DNA from: Cyanoderma ruficeps
Taxonomy: Eukaryota; Chordata; Aves; Passeriformes; Timaliidae
DNA: 64,000 bases
Direction of reading: 5' to 3'
Assembly (NCBI GenBank): GCA_008694505.1
Contig: VZDJ01000301.1
Span: forward strand, 8,299,063 to 8,363,062
Part shown: piece after piece, positions 23,670 through 37,062 of the stretch
Layout of the letters: each line of letters begins with the position of its first letter
How positions within the stretch are numbered: position 1 is the stretch's first letter
The notes under the pieces: model-generated
Database searches by the model: none
What the model saw: the letters and a program-made list of their open reading frames with translations, nothing else
Told to the model about the DNA's origin: nothing
Made by a program: the position numbers and the translations under genes

Positions 23670-26600
23670 TTTTGACAGGAGACTAAAACAAGAACATGTT
23701 AATCAGTGGTATAAATGCTCCTTTTTTTGCTCTGATCCTATTTGTTGCTCCTTTGCTTGAGCAGGAATGTTCTCCTCATTACGGTCCTGATTAAGAAGTT
23801 TGATGTGCTGACCTTGAATATCGAATTAAGCTCCACGCTGCAAGCAAAGCATCCTAGCTTCTCTAGTGGCTTATAAATTCATTAGACACTTTAGACAGAG
23901 TTTTAAAATTTGCTGACACCAAATTCACTCAATACGGCACAGAACCGTTAAGATTTATGAGGCGAATCCGCAGTTAAGTGAAACACGCAATCTCCAGGTG
24001 ATTTCCACCAGGAATCCTTTCCCATCTAGGCCCAATGCCTTGTTTTTCGAACAATACCCTATTAAATTCCAGACTCTTAATTATCTTCTCATTTTCCAGG
24101 CAAGTGATCAATAGCAGAGGACAGACAGCAGTCTGGCAGCTGCTGGGACCAGCCCCAGCCAGGAAGGCGACGGCGCTGGAGTCGGCGTTTGCTGTGGGAC
24201 AGTTGTGTTGCACACCCCTCACCAGTTCAAAAGGAACAGCTCCAGTGTAAAAGTTTGCTCGCTGCTGTGGAGTGAAAATAATTTATCTCGGATGGCATGT
24301 TTCTGAAGCAGCTGGATCAGAATTTTAAATCTTTTTGTCATCTATATTCCCCAAGGGCATGAAGAGTGAATCAAGGTTCTCTTTTACTTTCATGGATTCT
24401 AGGCTTTGACAGGAGTTCACAGCAGAAAAAAAAAATAACTTCTGAACATCAGGCAAGCCCTGTGTGCCTGGTCTTTGCTTAACAAGCTTTGTTTTCATTT
24501 TGTCAGAATATGGTTTGTTTGCATTTAAAAAGAGGCATTTGATATCAAATACGAGTGCTTAACTAGAAAGCAGCTGCACCAACACCACCAGCCTTGTCTA
24601 ACACACAGGATAAGACTCACAAAAGAAAGTTAATTCAGTCATTTGTGAAGACACTTAAAGGGGATGTCAGGATGTAAACCTGCTCACAACAGGAAGGAGA
24701 GACGGTGAGAGGGAGACGTGGGGTAGAATCAATCACCGGAGTAATATTCTCACCAGACTAATTTATCCGATATAAGGAAGGGTTTGTGTCACAAACCTTC
24801 ACGCTGACAAGATTTAACTAAGCAGACACTCTGCAGAGAAAGGGTCAAGATGAGGACACAGAGGCACCTCAAACACCCAGCAGCCTTCCCTAAACACTCA
24901 GCTGAAATTATTCTCTCTCATCTTGCACATGGTGTGCGACACAACAGTCTCAAGCCGTATGGCGCCAAGGATGCTGATGTGCTCTTCTGCTGCCACCCTG
25001 GCCAGGAACCCAGAACAGCAGCAGCTGCCACAGGGATGTCTCTTCTTTCACATTGATCATTTTGTAAATACAGAGGAATCAGCGCAGCTGTACAACTCGC
25101 AGCTCCAGGGTGGAGGCAGCGTGGCTCACACCAAGACTTTCTCGGAAGCCTGGTGTCAGTCTGCAAGTTAGTTTGGATGAGAGGATCCAAAATCCAAGTG
25201 GCAGACAGGATGCTTAACAAACTGATGCAGCCTGAAGCACAAAAATATTCTTTTTTCTTTTTTTTTTTTGGTGTAGAATCACACTTATAGCCAATTCTGC
25301 CTCAAATAAATGTATCAAAATGGAATACAAATGCAAGCAAAAATTTGCTACCTGATAAAAACCACATACAAATAATTGGGATGGAAATGTTTATCTGGAG
25401 AGTGACTCAAAGTGGCCTGAAGAAAGAGTGGCATCAACAGAACTTGATATCAGCGCTCAGTTGACTTGTCTGCTCTCAGAGCTGTTGAAGGGGAAGCAGA
25501 TCTATCTAATATCAACCTTAACTGCTGGAGCTGCAATTCCAAAGAATGGCAAGGTGGAAGCAGGGGCTGTACCTTGACCTTGTAAACAGAGAAAATGGAG
25601 AGCATAATTACAGTGCCCACAAAACAAACATGCAAACACGGAAGGACAGCAAAAGGACTTTATCCCGCATCCCAGCTGGCATTTCTGAGATTTATTACAG
25701 AAATGAAGGTTGATAAGTGTCACGCAGTTAATGACGTCAGAGAGGAGCGTGACCTTCACCAACCCAAGTAAAAATGAACTTACATAAAAACATCCAGTTA
25801 AAAGATGAGGTGAGAAATGAGATGAGACCAGCAGCCATTTCTGCTTCCTCTTGAACCAGAAAGAGAAAAGGAGAGGCAAGAACTGCACTCAAGCCTGTAT
25901 GGGGGGAAAAATGTGACCTAAGGTCTTCTACCATGGCTAATCTCTCCTCTTTCCATAGACAAACATGATTTAAGATAAAACAAAGTGAGATAGTACCAAG
26001 GAGTGTTTCATTAAACCACAAATCTGCTTTCTGGAAACCAGAACTGATGCACTGTGGTTTAGTTACACATAAATAGACAGCAAAACACATCACGAAAAGT
26101 TGTACCTCCTGGCCATGAATGTGCAAAAGAATCCAGAGCTCTGCCTGCATTTTAAAAAAAAAATTTGCATTGCACCTACAGCAGAATGTCCTTTAAATGA
26201 AATGCCATAGCAACCAAAATGCCATCTTCAAACATAATTTCATCCACGTTCTCCACCACTTTTTCTTCTTTTCTGTTTAATGCTGTAGTTGCTCACATTC
26301 GATATTCCTGTTAATCCTCACAACAATATTTTGCTTGTTTTTGCCATGAAAGGCTGGATCAAGGCTCTTGAGGTCTCCTTCCAGCCTGATATCAACCTGA
26401 TTCAGCTCTCCTATTACTGCCCTTCCCAGATTTATCTGACTTTATTGCCTGAAAAAAAGAAGGCAGGGACTTTAAACAACAAGTCCAAGATCTATCAATA
26501 TTTTGTGCTCTGAACTGTGTGTTTTACTAAACACATATGAAAATGCAAAATTTCCATCTCAACATTCAGTCTGGTTCAAATGAGTGTTGCCTGCACGTGG

Positions 26601-26938
26601 GTCATAAAATAAAAACATTAATAGTGCTTTACTCCCTCAGTTCTTAATTTCTTTGCAGTTACATCTGGTACTAAACCAGGAACCCCAAATCCAACAGGAG
26701 AAATTGAAGGAAACCTTAGAAAAACTAGAATTCTGCATCCACTGCCAGATGGTGTCCCAGCAACAGCAATGAAAAAAATATTTAATGACAGTAAAATCTG
26801 AAAGAAAGACAAATACTAGAACATAAGGTTTTTAAAGCAATTGCTTAACAAGTTTATAGAGGGATTAATAAGACACATCTGCTGGCTCTAGCTGGAAATT
26901 CTGCCAGTGGCCCAGGAGTTTCTTCCAGTCCCAGGTTT

Positions 26939-26966
26939 ATGTTATTCCATGAGAATAACATGGAAT
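26939..26966. repeat. Overlapping alternative inverted repeats
   Basis: ATGTTATTC (26939-26947) pairs with GAATAACAT (26953-26961) around the 5-base loop CATGA. ATTCCATG (26944-26951) pairs with CATGGAAT (26959-26966) around a 7-base loop. The two stems share bases, so only one can form at a time. Confidence 0.85.
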
Positions 26967-28124
26967 CCATCAGAGTTCTCCTGTGAGATAAGGAAACACA
27001 AATCTTTCCATTTCAGCAGGAAAGGGGGAGTTGGAGAGCCCCATCTGGGCTCCCAGGGGAGGAGAATTCAGCTGCCCCAGTGAGCAGAGCCTCAGCACCA
27101 TCACACAATCCCTCATTTCGGTTTTGTCCATGCTGCTCAAAGTCTCCTTGTTGAAACACTCCCTTCATTGTTCTACCTACAGTGAAGTCTCAAGTTGCAC
27201 ACCTTCCCTGGCTGCTGGCAGCCACCTGCACACTGTGTGCCTTCAGAGCTCTCCCTGCCCTCCCCAGGTGTCAGAAACCCCATGACACTTGGTGCTTTCA
27301 AGTCCTCCCAGGCCCCACAACCTCACCTCGATTACTATTTGCTTTAGCAAATACCAGCTGCTTGTTCTTCCCTTCTCCCACTTAGCACATTTTCAACCCC
27401 TTCCGCCCTCCAGGAGGGATGCTGAGCTCCCCTATAACGTGAGCTGCTCTCACCACACCAACCATTTCCCCCTAAGTGGTTTCATCTTCTCTCTGATGAA
27501 ATAATTACCAATTCTACCTTTCCCAAGATCAGTGCATCTCAGTCAGCCCTCATTAGTGTAACTCCCTTATCACAGCACACAATATGACTATCAAAATTAC
27601 TTCCTGAATCCTTCCTACTCTTATTAACGAGTTAGAAACAGCTTCTGGATGGAAGAGTTTTAAATACTGACGTGGAATTTACAGTTTACTGCACAAGCCT
27701 CAGAACAACTTACATGAACTTAAGTACATCAGGCTGTGTGCTCAAATTCAGTTGCTCCTCTTCCACCCCAAAGGAAGACAAAGTGTTAAAGGAACCAGCA
27801 GAGTGGCTTAAACTAAACTTTAATTCTAAGTTCTTTCTAAGGCAATCAATCATGCACTGAAAAAAAACCTCAGAAAAATTAGCTGCAAAATTATCTTAGT
27901 CCTCCAGCTGCTCCGGATTCATAACCACCTTCCTGTTTTGCAGCCTGATTCCAGAGGTGAGCTTCACATGCAGGAAATTCATCACCCCAGTCCTGGAGCT
28001 CCCACCTCCAATGCCCTGCGGCTGTGACAGTGCACAAAACAGAGCACTGCTAAGATTTGGCCCAATTTCACTGCCAGGTAACCCCAAATTTGCTGAAAGG
28101 TTAAATCCCCCTTTAGTTCAGTAC

Positions 28125-28149
28125 AAGTTATATTTTTTATATATAACTT
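28125..28149. repeat. AT-rich inverted repeat
   Basis: AAGTTATAT (28125-28133) and ATATAACTT (28141-28149) are exact reverse complements around a 7-base T-rich loop. It is followed by a very AT-rich tract to about 28200. Confidence 0.85.
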
Positions 28150-28251
28150 ACAGAAGTTTGTATTATAAAAATAGAAAATATTTTTATATTTTTTTTAATT
28201 AAACAGGTCCTGCAAGGCAGGATGTTTCCATGATCTCCTGACTGCCCGTGT

Positions 28252-28277
28252 CAGAGATTCTGTGCAGAGATTCTGGG
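28252..28277. repeat. 13-bp tandem duplication
   Basis: CAGAGATTCTGTG followed directly by CAGAGATTCTGGG, 12 of 13 bases identical. Confidence 0.9.
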
Positions 28278-30916
28278 CAGGTTAATGAGAACCAGGAGCC
28301 CAACATTCCTGCACAGCACAGCCCCAGCTGTCTTCAACAGACTTGTCCAGCACAGCCAGAGAAAACCCCTAAAATGCCACCAAAATTTCAGCTGGCAAAT
28401 TCAGTTTCGACCAGAAATAAACCTGTGTCCACCCCCAGTACATTTCAACCCAAGGACTGGGTTTCAAGGTGCCTAGGCACGCTTTAAATGCAACAAATAT
28501 GATAATGGCTTTTTTTCTCCTGTAGGAAAGATAAGTCTGGTAAGGAGGCAAAAAAATCAATTTTTGTCATGAGGCAACTTCAAGTTAATTTAACAGTATT
28601 TCAGGATGATTGCACATGGATTCTCAGAGTGCCAACTACACAAGTTACAATCCCTTTACAGTCCCATGCGGCACCTTGGGATCTGCTCGTTGTTTTAGTC
28701 TCCTAAAATTAGTTTGGAAGTCTTGCTTGCACATGGCTTCTTTCTTCTGATTGTCATAATTTTACTTGAAAAAGGATCCCATAAATGCTTCTAAGCATGA
28801 TCAGTGTTTCTGATAAAATTAGAAGGTGCTTTGTGGTATGATGGTTATGGTTTTAATTTGCTTTTACGATCTGAATTTCCCTTTCCTAGCAATTAATTAA
28901 TTCAGCAACAGGACTTTATAGTTCTTCTGGAGGAAGGAGGATTCCTGGAAGTTTCTCTGCAGAAGACAGAGGTGTCTACGTGCACCCTTTGTGCTGCCTC
29001 AGTGCATCTCCAGCCCCTCTCATCTGCAGCTCAGGCCTGTATTTTATTCAGAATGAAGAGCAATGCAAACTTCACTCACCATTTCTGCCTTTCTCTTTTT
29101 TTAGACTCCTGTACAATGCCTTTAGTAGCTGAGGTACCACAAAGAAAATGGACCTGAAAGAATATGCTCCCATCTATGCAACAAAAAGAGTTTATGTTTG
29201 AGGATATTAATTTCTTCTTACATTAGTGACAAAAGGATGGAAGGAAAAAATCTGCCAGCAATCAGCAACAGAGAGCTGGGAGAAGAGTCTAATTTGGATC
29301 CTCGAGGGAAATTTAGCCAGGCAAATTAAACATCCCAGTCTTAGCTGGTTAATGTATCAGTGAAGGGCAATGAGAACCGAGTTTTGGATTTAAAACCTGC
29401 TACTATCCTTTTACATCCTGGGTTTGGCCTTTGCTCAATACAGAAGGACACAATCTCTGCTCACACTACCTTAAAAAGCCATTTTTGCCTCATCCCGGGC
29501 TTAAAGAAAGACTTGAAGGCCTGGCAAGAGCAGGACATGTAACAGGACAAGGGGAAAGCCACTAACATGCAGCAGAAACACGAAAAGACACTCTGGTTAG
29601 CAAAGATTTTTTCCAGTCATCTTCGACTTCCTACCCCACAGTCCTTAGAACTTCCAGGCACTTGAGAGTCTCTCAGAAGAGAGATTTCAGGACTGCTGGG
29701 ACTGTACTTTATTAGGATGATCCTTTCAGACCTGTCAACAGCCCCCTCACATACCACTTAAAGGCTAAAATTTCTTTGGAATTTGCCTTTGGATTGGTGG
29801 AAGAGGTGGCATTGGCTTTTGTGACCCTTTCCTAGGAAATGTCACTTCATTTACTTCACAACATGCAAACAGGTCCGAAACCTAAGAGAAAGCATGCACA
29901 AAAATGAGTGGTTTTCATTTTGGGACAGCAAAAAAATTAAGCTGGGTTTTAAAGTTCAGCTTCTGAAAGAATTCAGATTTTAAAAATCTTTATAGTCTTG
30001 TTGAGAGGTTTCCATCCAAGTAACTCCATAGCAAGGTGTGCGTAGTTTTACACATCAATACCATTTTAGAGCCTATTTTTCACAAAATCCTCCATTTTCA
30101 GGGGGCAGTTGTGTTAGAGGTGTTGTTCCCAAACTTTCACCATTTTTTCCGTCCTGCAGCCCAGGCTCAGTGCACTGTAACACCATCAAGTGCCTGAGGA
30201 GATTGTCAGGAGCCACTGCAGAGCTCTGAGAACCAGAGGCTGGGCAGAAGGATCAGCCACAGCCTACTGAGCTAATTGAGCATGTCTCACTTATCCTGGC
30301 ACTTAAGAGCCAGAGATTCCAAGTGTGCTGGTGAATAAAAGAACATCTGCCTGATAACATCCATTTCACGTGAGTTACAAGTTTCAGAGAGCAATTACAC
30401 AGCGTTTTTGTTTCTAATCCAAATCAGATGTTTAAACCATTTTGTGATTGCACAATTATCTTGTTTTATGAGGCAACCCAAACATCATTAAACAAGATCT
30501 GAATGCCACTGTGTATTTTCGATTTATTAACAAAAAACACAGAAGCCAAGAGCCCGAACATGACAGGGAGAAGCAATGGGAAATGGATAACAAGGTGAAA
30601 ACAACTTTGCTGGGAAAACACCACCGCCCACCTCAACAGGAGCAGAGATGCTCCCAGCTCTCCTGCTTTGTTTTTGCAGGATTATTAAGCAGGCAGGAGC
30701 TGCTGAGGAAGCAGAGGCAGCTCATTCCTACCAGCTTTTCCTACAGCTCTCACCTGGGGAGGCCACAGCGAGGGGCAGAAGAGCCTGTCCCCACAGCAGG
30801 ACACAAATCCAAACACCAAGAGAAGCTGCTGCACTTCAAAACTCTCCCGGATTTTTAGTCCATACTGGGATTTTGGTCTGCACATCTGGTCAAGCTACGC
30901 AGCAAATTATAAACAC

Positions 30917-30985
30917 ATCAGGTTGGAATCAGTGATTCTTGGATGTCTTTTCCAACCTTAACAATTCTGTGAATCTGCGAATCCT
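30917..30985 (+). mobile_element. CR1 LINE 3'-terminal fragment
   Basis: About 65-70 bp with the plus-strand CR1 tail order: a 'ggttggaatcagtgattctt' block, then GTCTTTTCCAACCTTAACA, then a degenerate ATTCTGTG-type octamer (ATTCTGTGAATCTGCGAATC). Only the extreme 3' end is left. Confidence 0.75.
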
Positions 30986-33421
30986 TTCTCACCAAAAGTC
31001 AGAAGATTAGAGAGACAAAGACATCATCCCTCTATTTGTGTACTCAGAGACTTCCCAGGAGCTGTTCCAGCAGAGGGAAGGACTGCAGCAGGACTGGGTT
31101 CCCTGAGTTACTTGGGGATCTGCAGAACAGCCCAGAGTTTCCTCATTCGGACTTTATCCAAATGTAAAATTGGGAAGGAGAATAGGCCAGATGCTGCCTT
31201 GGAGAGAAGAGAGGCTGAGTAGACAAACACAATTCTGTTACTCAGGAATTAATTCCCACCAAAACATATTTCTGCCACATTGAAATTGTAATATTCCGCT
31301 TCCAAATCCACAAAACCCATTCCAAGATTATTCAGTACAAATTACACCCTTAAAAAGAAAAAAAAAAGGCTTTGATTTATCACGTCTCATTTATATAACC
31401 TCCATTTACAGTCAAAAGCTAATTTAGTGTTTTCTAACAGAAGATTTCCAATGTTACTGTACTGAATTAAGCAGCAACACTGAAAAGTCAAGGCCAACTC
31501 TCAATCCTGAGCAGGGCCCACAACAAAGACTTTAAAAGCTCCCATGCACCTCCCAGTTTTCACTCCAGGAGCACAAACAGGCTCCACACAGGAATGACCA
31601 GTCGTGACCTTCACTTGCAGAATGACAGAGACTCCAAACTTCACTTTTTAAGGTGAAGCTCATCACACCCCTCTAGGCTTTGGCAAGCTATTTTAAGAGT
31701 GGGCTTTTTCTTAAGGGGTCACAGAATCCATCATCCTCGCTGAACAACTTGCACTCTCAGCACCCAGCTGCTCGGCACAGCTTTTATCCTTCCGCCCCTG
31801 CCTGGACCTGTCTTTCCTTCTCACGATTCCCAAAGGCTGCAAGAACAAAACTCTGAAAAAGCTCCACCAAACCAGCCTCTCTTGCAGTGAAGGAGAAGCC
31901 AGGAGCAGGGACTAGCAGGCCAGGCTGGACAGTGCACTGCAGAAACCTCGGCAATGCAGAAGGATCACCACAAAATCTGGCTACGCTCTGCCTGATTGCT
32001 TGACAGCACAAGGTGGGAGCCAAGCGGGGCTTCAGCCTGAAAACTGTGGCACAAATTGAGGGCTGCAGACACAAGGCATTTAGAGAGCAATGAAAACCAC
32101 AAACCCCATAGATAATTACAACCAAAAATAGGAGCTTACTAATTTTTCTACCACTAACGCTGTTAGTAAAGAGCCATTACTGTGTTCAGTCTTATGGGGG
32201 GAAAAAAAATGTTTATGGAAGCAAAATAATGTAATCATTCCTCTACATTTAGGAGATCTGAGGTCCAAGGAACACAGAAAGCAGTGAAATATGTACTGCT
32301 CTTGTTTTTGTTTTACCACTGAGTAATTTTCATGAGCAGAGTACTCCGACATCATTTCCCTTCTGTAATGTTTAAAAGATGTACAGCACAGAAAATAACC
32401 CAGCATCACTACAGGCACGGACTGGAGGACTGAAAGGTCTCCCAGAGCTCTAACTTTTTAACACTCTGATTTTCTGGACTTTCAGTAGACCTTAGATAAG
32501 TCTATATAATTTGCAAACACATTTCCTCCCGAGTCATCTTTTATTTACCTTTTTTCTCTCCTCGCTGACTTACAGAACCAGCTTTGTGACTAAACAATTT
32601 TGGTAAGCCTTGCAAGCAACAGGATTAAACAGTGTGTGCTGGGTGAACTACAGACAGAATTCATTTGTCAGATCCCCAGTGCCCTGACTTTAATCAGGGG
32701 TAATAAAGCCAGCAGTATTGCTAATCCAATCAGCAAGACCAATGAAAAAATAAATTTGTTACTGCAGTTCAAAAACTGCCCTTTCCCTTTTGCAAAGCAA
32801 AAGTGGAATGAAAATCTCTGCCTTTTCCTCTCTCACTCCAAAGGTCCCTAATGAACAGAAGAGGGAGGAGGCAGAGGAGTTGCATATCAAAGCCCAGTCG
32901 TCCCTTGAAATCCAACTTTAATTATTAATACATGTGATGTGCTGAGCAAAGACAACACGTCTGAGATCTTGCAAGCTTACACTGCAGAATGTAGTGGCTG
33001 CAAAGCTGCATCACCCAAAGCCAAGGAGACTGACTCCCTTTTCAAGAAATTTCTCCCAATGAATTGTTGACCTGAATATTTTTCTACTGTGTGCTGGGGA
33101 AAAAAAAAAAACAAACCAAATTATTTCGACACTTCAGATGCTTCTTCTCCCAGGAAATTGTTTTCTGGGAACAGCTGCTTCTTCAACTCTGCTTGCAGAG
33201 GGACAGGGTGCAGCTCGGAGCACTGGAAACCACAGAAGAGTTGCAAGGACAGAGCAGGTCAGGATGATTAATGAGCACTTGCTGACTCTGCTGGCTCGGA
33301 CTGATGCCAGGAGCTTCTCCAGCTCACCTTCAGCAGATCCCTGTGGCAGCACTGCTTGGAAGCAAAGCAGAAACTAAAGAGTGGGTGTATTACAGCTCTG
33401 CCTCCCCTGCTCTGCTCCAGG
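30986..33421. other. Unique non-coding DNA
   Basis: AT-rich sequence without recognised genes or repeats, apart from an A-rich run near 33100-33111. The 113-codon and 100-codon minus frames at 31784-32418 have no domain features. Confidence 0.5.
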
Positions 33422-33528
33422 AATCATCATGGAATCGCAGAACGGCTGGAGTTGGGTGGAATTTAAGGATTATCTCGCTCCAACCCCCTGCCATGGACAG
33501 GGACACTTTCCACTGGCTCAGGTTGGTG
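33422..33528 (-). mobile_element. CR1 LINE 3'-end fragment
   Basis: Reverse-oriented CR1 tail: AATCATCATGGAATCGCAGA, then a GAGTTGGGTGGAATTTAAGG block, then 'ctccaaccccctgccatgg', then ACAGGGACACTTTCCACTGG. About 107 bp, truncated after 'ggctcaggttg'. Confidence 0.9.
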
Positions 33529-36500
33529 GCTGTCACTATTTTAGGATGGGATATGATGAATATTTCAGTTACTCACGATATCTTTGTTCCAATCATTACA
33601 CACAAACCCATGGATTGAGGACAGAAGCATTTCCCTCCTGGTGGGAACACAATTTTACAAGATTCTGTGCTTTTCACACTGAAAAACCCCTTCCTCCTTA
33701 ATGGAGAGGTATCAGCTTCCCAGGCAGACCTTAATGAGGGCAAGGACCACAATAATAAACCTCTAATATGCCATAACTCTATAGCAGGTATTTCAGAGAG
33801 AACCACAGCAGTGAAAGAGCACCATTGAACTCACCTCCCTTATGTCCTGTGCTCCTCACCCTGAGCTGCCTACACCTGCTACCTTTTGAAATCAAAACTA
33901 AAAACATCACTGGGGCTTTGGCATGACCAGAGAAAGAAAATCCAGTTCACGTCAGTCTCTGTCAAAGGGGGAACTTCCCTCAGAGCTGCTCCTGTTTTTA
34001 TGGCCACAACAGCCTGAACTTTCTTTGGCTGATTTAGTTGAATGGAAAACAGCCCCTCTTAAGTGACACAGTTCTGGTCAAAACTGAGAAGCTGGAATAT
34101 ATTTGTAGGGGAATTTGTCACTGTATTATTGAGCTTGGTTTTCTCCCCCATCAGGCCTCATGACTCCCAGCTTTTCAAGCAATGATGTGGATGTCTGTCT
34201 TAGCATCACCTGCATTTGTTGCTCGTGAGGGTTCCACAGATACGGGAGCTCGCCCGGTCTCTCCATCAATTTTTAAAATTGTAGACTCTAAGAATGTGGC
34301 TGAGAATGGACGATTCTTAAAATAACTATTTAAAGCTTAATAAAATTTCTCTGCAAAGAACAAGTACTTTTCTTTAAAATAAATATTCAAAAACGCATGC
34401 CAAAAGTAACATGGGTGAGAAGCAAATCCCCATCTCACTGCAACATTAAATGCTCTGCAAGTGTGACAAGATCCCTCTCCTGGACCAGATTTTGAAGAGG
34501 TCCAGTAATTATTACAAATCAGTAATGAGTACCTAGAAATGGTAGGCATTAGTGACAAGATGGCAATGCCTTTTGGAGGGTTTTTATTAGAAGCTACATT
34601 CTCACCTACATCATTGTTACTTTAGCAGGAGAGGTTGTTCCAGACAACAAAGCAGCTGTTGTAAAATAACCACTGCTAATACTTTAATTATAGCCACATC
34701 ATCATTAACTTGTGCTCTCTCAATCTGCTGCCTCCACCTGTTATTGTTAAGTTTCTATTTATCTTATTGTTGTATCTGGGAAATAAATTATCTTCCCCTT
34801 ATGTAGCTTTACATTGCTCAGCAAAACAGGAGCCTGAGCATGATCAGGACATCCATACACTACCAAAAGAGGAGAAAAAAAATATTTTTTAAGTTCTCTT
34901 TCAGTTTTCTCTAAGGCTACTGCCATGTGATGTAATGACTGAGGAACTCCAGCCTGCAAGTTAATGCACTTTCACAAGGAGAGCAGCAAAGAAGTTCATA
35001 AACACTTCATAAAGCCCACAGGCACTGATGAAAAGCAGAATATACATCAAATATAAAACCTTGTTCAGGATGCCAACCTCTTAGCAGGTAGGCACTGCCT
35101 ATTTGAACAGTTTTTGGGGTTTTTTTTGCGCTGATGATGGTTTAATGAAGCAACTTCTGCTAGGTGTTCAAAGAAAAATCACTGTCTCTTCATTCTGCCT
35201 TATTATCAGAGCCTGTTGATCACTGAAGTGGAAGCTCTTTTGGTCCTCTGAGTCACAGCAGGAAGCCAACACACAGCCATGAGTTGATTGAAAGTCTGAG
35301 ATACAGACTTTGGAGCGGCTCCTCAGCAAAGGTATAGTTTTAGAAACAGTGACAGACTGTCTAGAGCCGGAGAAAAAATTGTCACACATGACAACCCCAA
35401 CACGAGTCCCTGACACCTGTGAGCTCACTCATAAATCCAGGGAAAAATCGGGGAAACTTTCTGAAACTGTCTCCAGACAACAAAATTACTTCAAATTTTT
35501 CCCCAGACAACAAAAAAGATTTCAATTAATCTCTATTCTGATAGACTGTTTCTGGGCATATTCGTAAATAGCCTAGGGAACTATAATTAAGCAGTTAACT
35601 TGATGAACAGCTGCACTTTTTTGAAAGCAGTCATTAAAAGTAAGGACAGAGTTACCTGCCTCATTGTTTAACAAGATCTATTAGAATAAAAACATGAAAT
35701 AGTAACCCTGGAGGAAAAATAATTCTTCATAAAATATTAGATGGTTGCGTTTGGTTTCCCCACAGAGTTCCTTTCTGGGCTCCATATTTCTTTGGAAAGA
35801 AGGCAGCATCTCATTACTGCTCCTGTTCTTTTCAAAGAACAATGCTTGTGCTTTAGCTGAAGAGAAGACATTCCAAGGAAATGGGTGACCTCTAAATCCT
35901 CCTTGGATATAAAAATTCAGAAAAGGACATGTATGGGTCCCAGTCTCAATGAAAACAATATTGCCTGAAGTATCCAGATGTCACACAGTCACAGCAGAGG
36001 TCTGTTATTCATAAAACATTTCATCTTGAGTGGTTTTCAAATGCTAACTTATAATTAGTCAAAATTTTATTCATTAAAGAAGCTATACACTCATTAGAAC
36101 CAGAGTTTTTCATGGTGTCAGTGTTCAACAAAAAAACCCCCCAACAATCTAGGATGCCTCAGTTTTGGAAAAAAGCTGGCTGGAATAGACAAAAATATTT
36201 TAGTTTCTTTGTAGCCACTAGTTCTATCAAGCTGCTATAGAACAGATAAAAGAAAAGTATCTGAAGATATAGCTCGTCCTTATTAAGCTTCATGAAAAAT
36301 TCCTATTTATTTCTAATATACTCTATTGTATTTATTTTTTCTATGACCTTGGTTAGGGGTTAATGGGGAGACTCTGCTGATTTCCACTCATGATGGTGCC
36401 AGAATGTTCCTACAGGGGACATCAAAACCCAGTGCAAGAGAAGCATCACCACTGTTATTTTAAAATATCAGTTCGCCTTATTTAACACAGTCAACTTTAG

Positions 36501-36900
36501 TGGCAGGAAAAGTCTCTCCTCTGTTCAAACACAAAAGGAAATTAATTCAGTAAAAGAAAAATAATCAGTCAAGAGGTCAACTTCTCATTACAGGGACAAT
36601 TAGAGCCTGATCTATTCCCAACGTAGCAGTGGAAAGACTTAAGAGTCTTTGGCTCACACTGAAGACAGAAGGAGTAAAGAAGCCCTGACCTGGGTGCACT
36701 TTGCAGGTTTGTTTCAATTTATGGTGTCATTAATCTGGAGGGGGAGGAACTGTATTTCAGCTTTTAGCTTTGGACAGGTTTGGTTTAAGGTCTCATTTCT
36801 GCCCCGCTGCACTTGACTCCAACCAAAGCACTGAACACTTGATTATTTACCACTGCCACAGCACAGCAGGAAATGAAAAACTACTTTTCTGAAACTGAGA
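33529..36900. other. Unique non-coding DNA
   Basis: No gene recognised. It contains an imperfect 30-bp tandem duplication at 35471-35530 and otherwise ordinary AT-rich sequence with scattered chance frames below 90 codons. Confidence 0.5.
35471..35530. repeat. Imperfect 30-bp tandem duplication
   Basis: The motif CCAGACAACAAAA occurs at 35473-35485 and again at 35503-35515, a period of 30. The downstream halves of the two units are only weakly similar. This is either an old slippage duplication or coincidence around a 13-mer. Confidence 0.55.
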
Positions 36901-37062
36901 AAAACAGTTTGCCCAGAGAGGGTGTGGAGTGTCCCTCACTGTGGATATTCCAGAGCCATCTGGACACAATCCTGTGCTCTGGGACAGCCCTGCCTGGCCA
37001 GGGAGTTGGGACCACTGACCCACTGTGGTCCCTTCCAGCCTGACCCACTCTGTGACTTTGGA
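36901..37062 (+). mobile_element. CR1 LINE 3'-end fragment
   Basis: Plus-orientation CR1: 'tttgcccagagagggtgtgg', 'gatattccagagccatctgg', 'acacaatcctgtgctctggg', then 'gtcccttccagcctgaccca' and a degenerate terminal octamer CTCTGTGAC. About 160 bp, covering the C-terminal ORF2 end and the 3' UTR. Confidence 0.9.

Larger units (their letters stand above)
21398..30916. other. Unique non-coding DNA with small dyads and tandem duplications
   Basis: No supportable gene across 9.5 kb. Small structures include an 11-bp direct tandem duplication at 23648-23669, overlapping inverted repeats at 26939-26966, an AT-rich stem-loop at 28125-28149 and a 13-bp tandem duplication at 28252-28277. T-rich tracts lie near 25249-25269. 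All open frames are shorter than 140 codons and overlap on both strands. Confidence 0.5.

Noticed and set aside
26345..26405. Possible very old plus-strand CR1 3' end ('ggtctccttccagcctgat')
   Set aside because: Similarity is limited to a short block, and the upstream and terminal octamer parts do not fit well enough.
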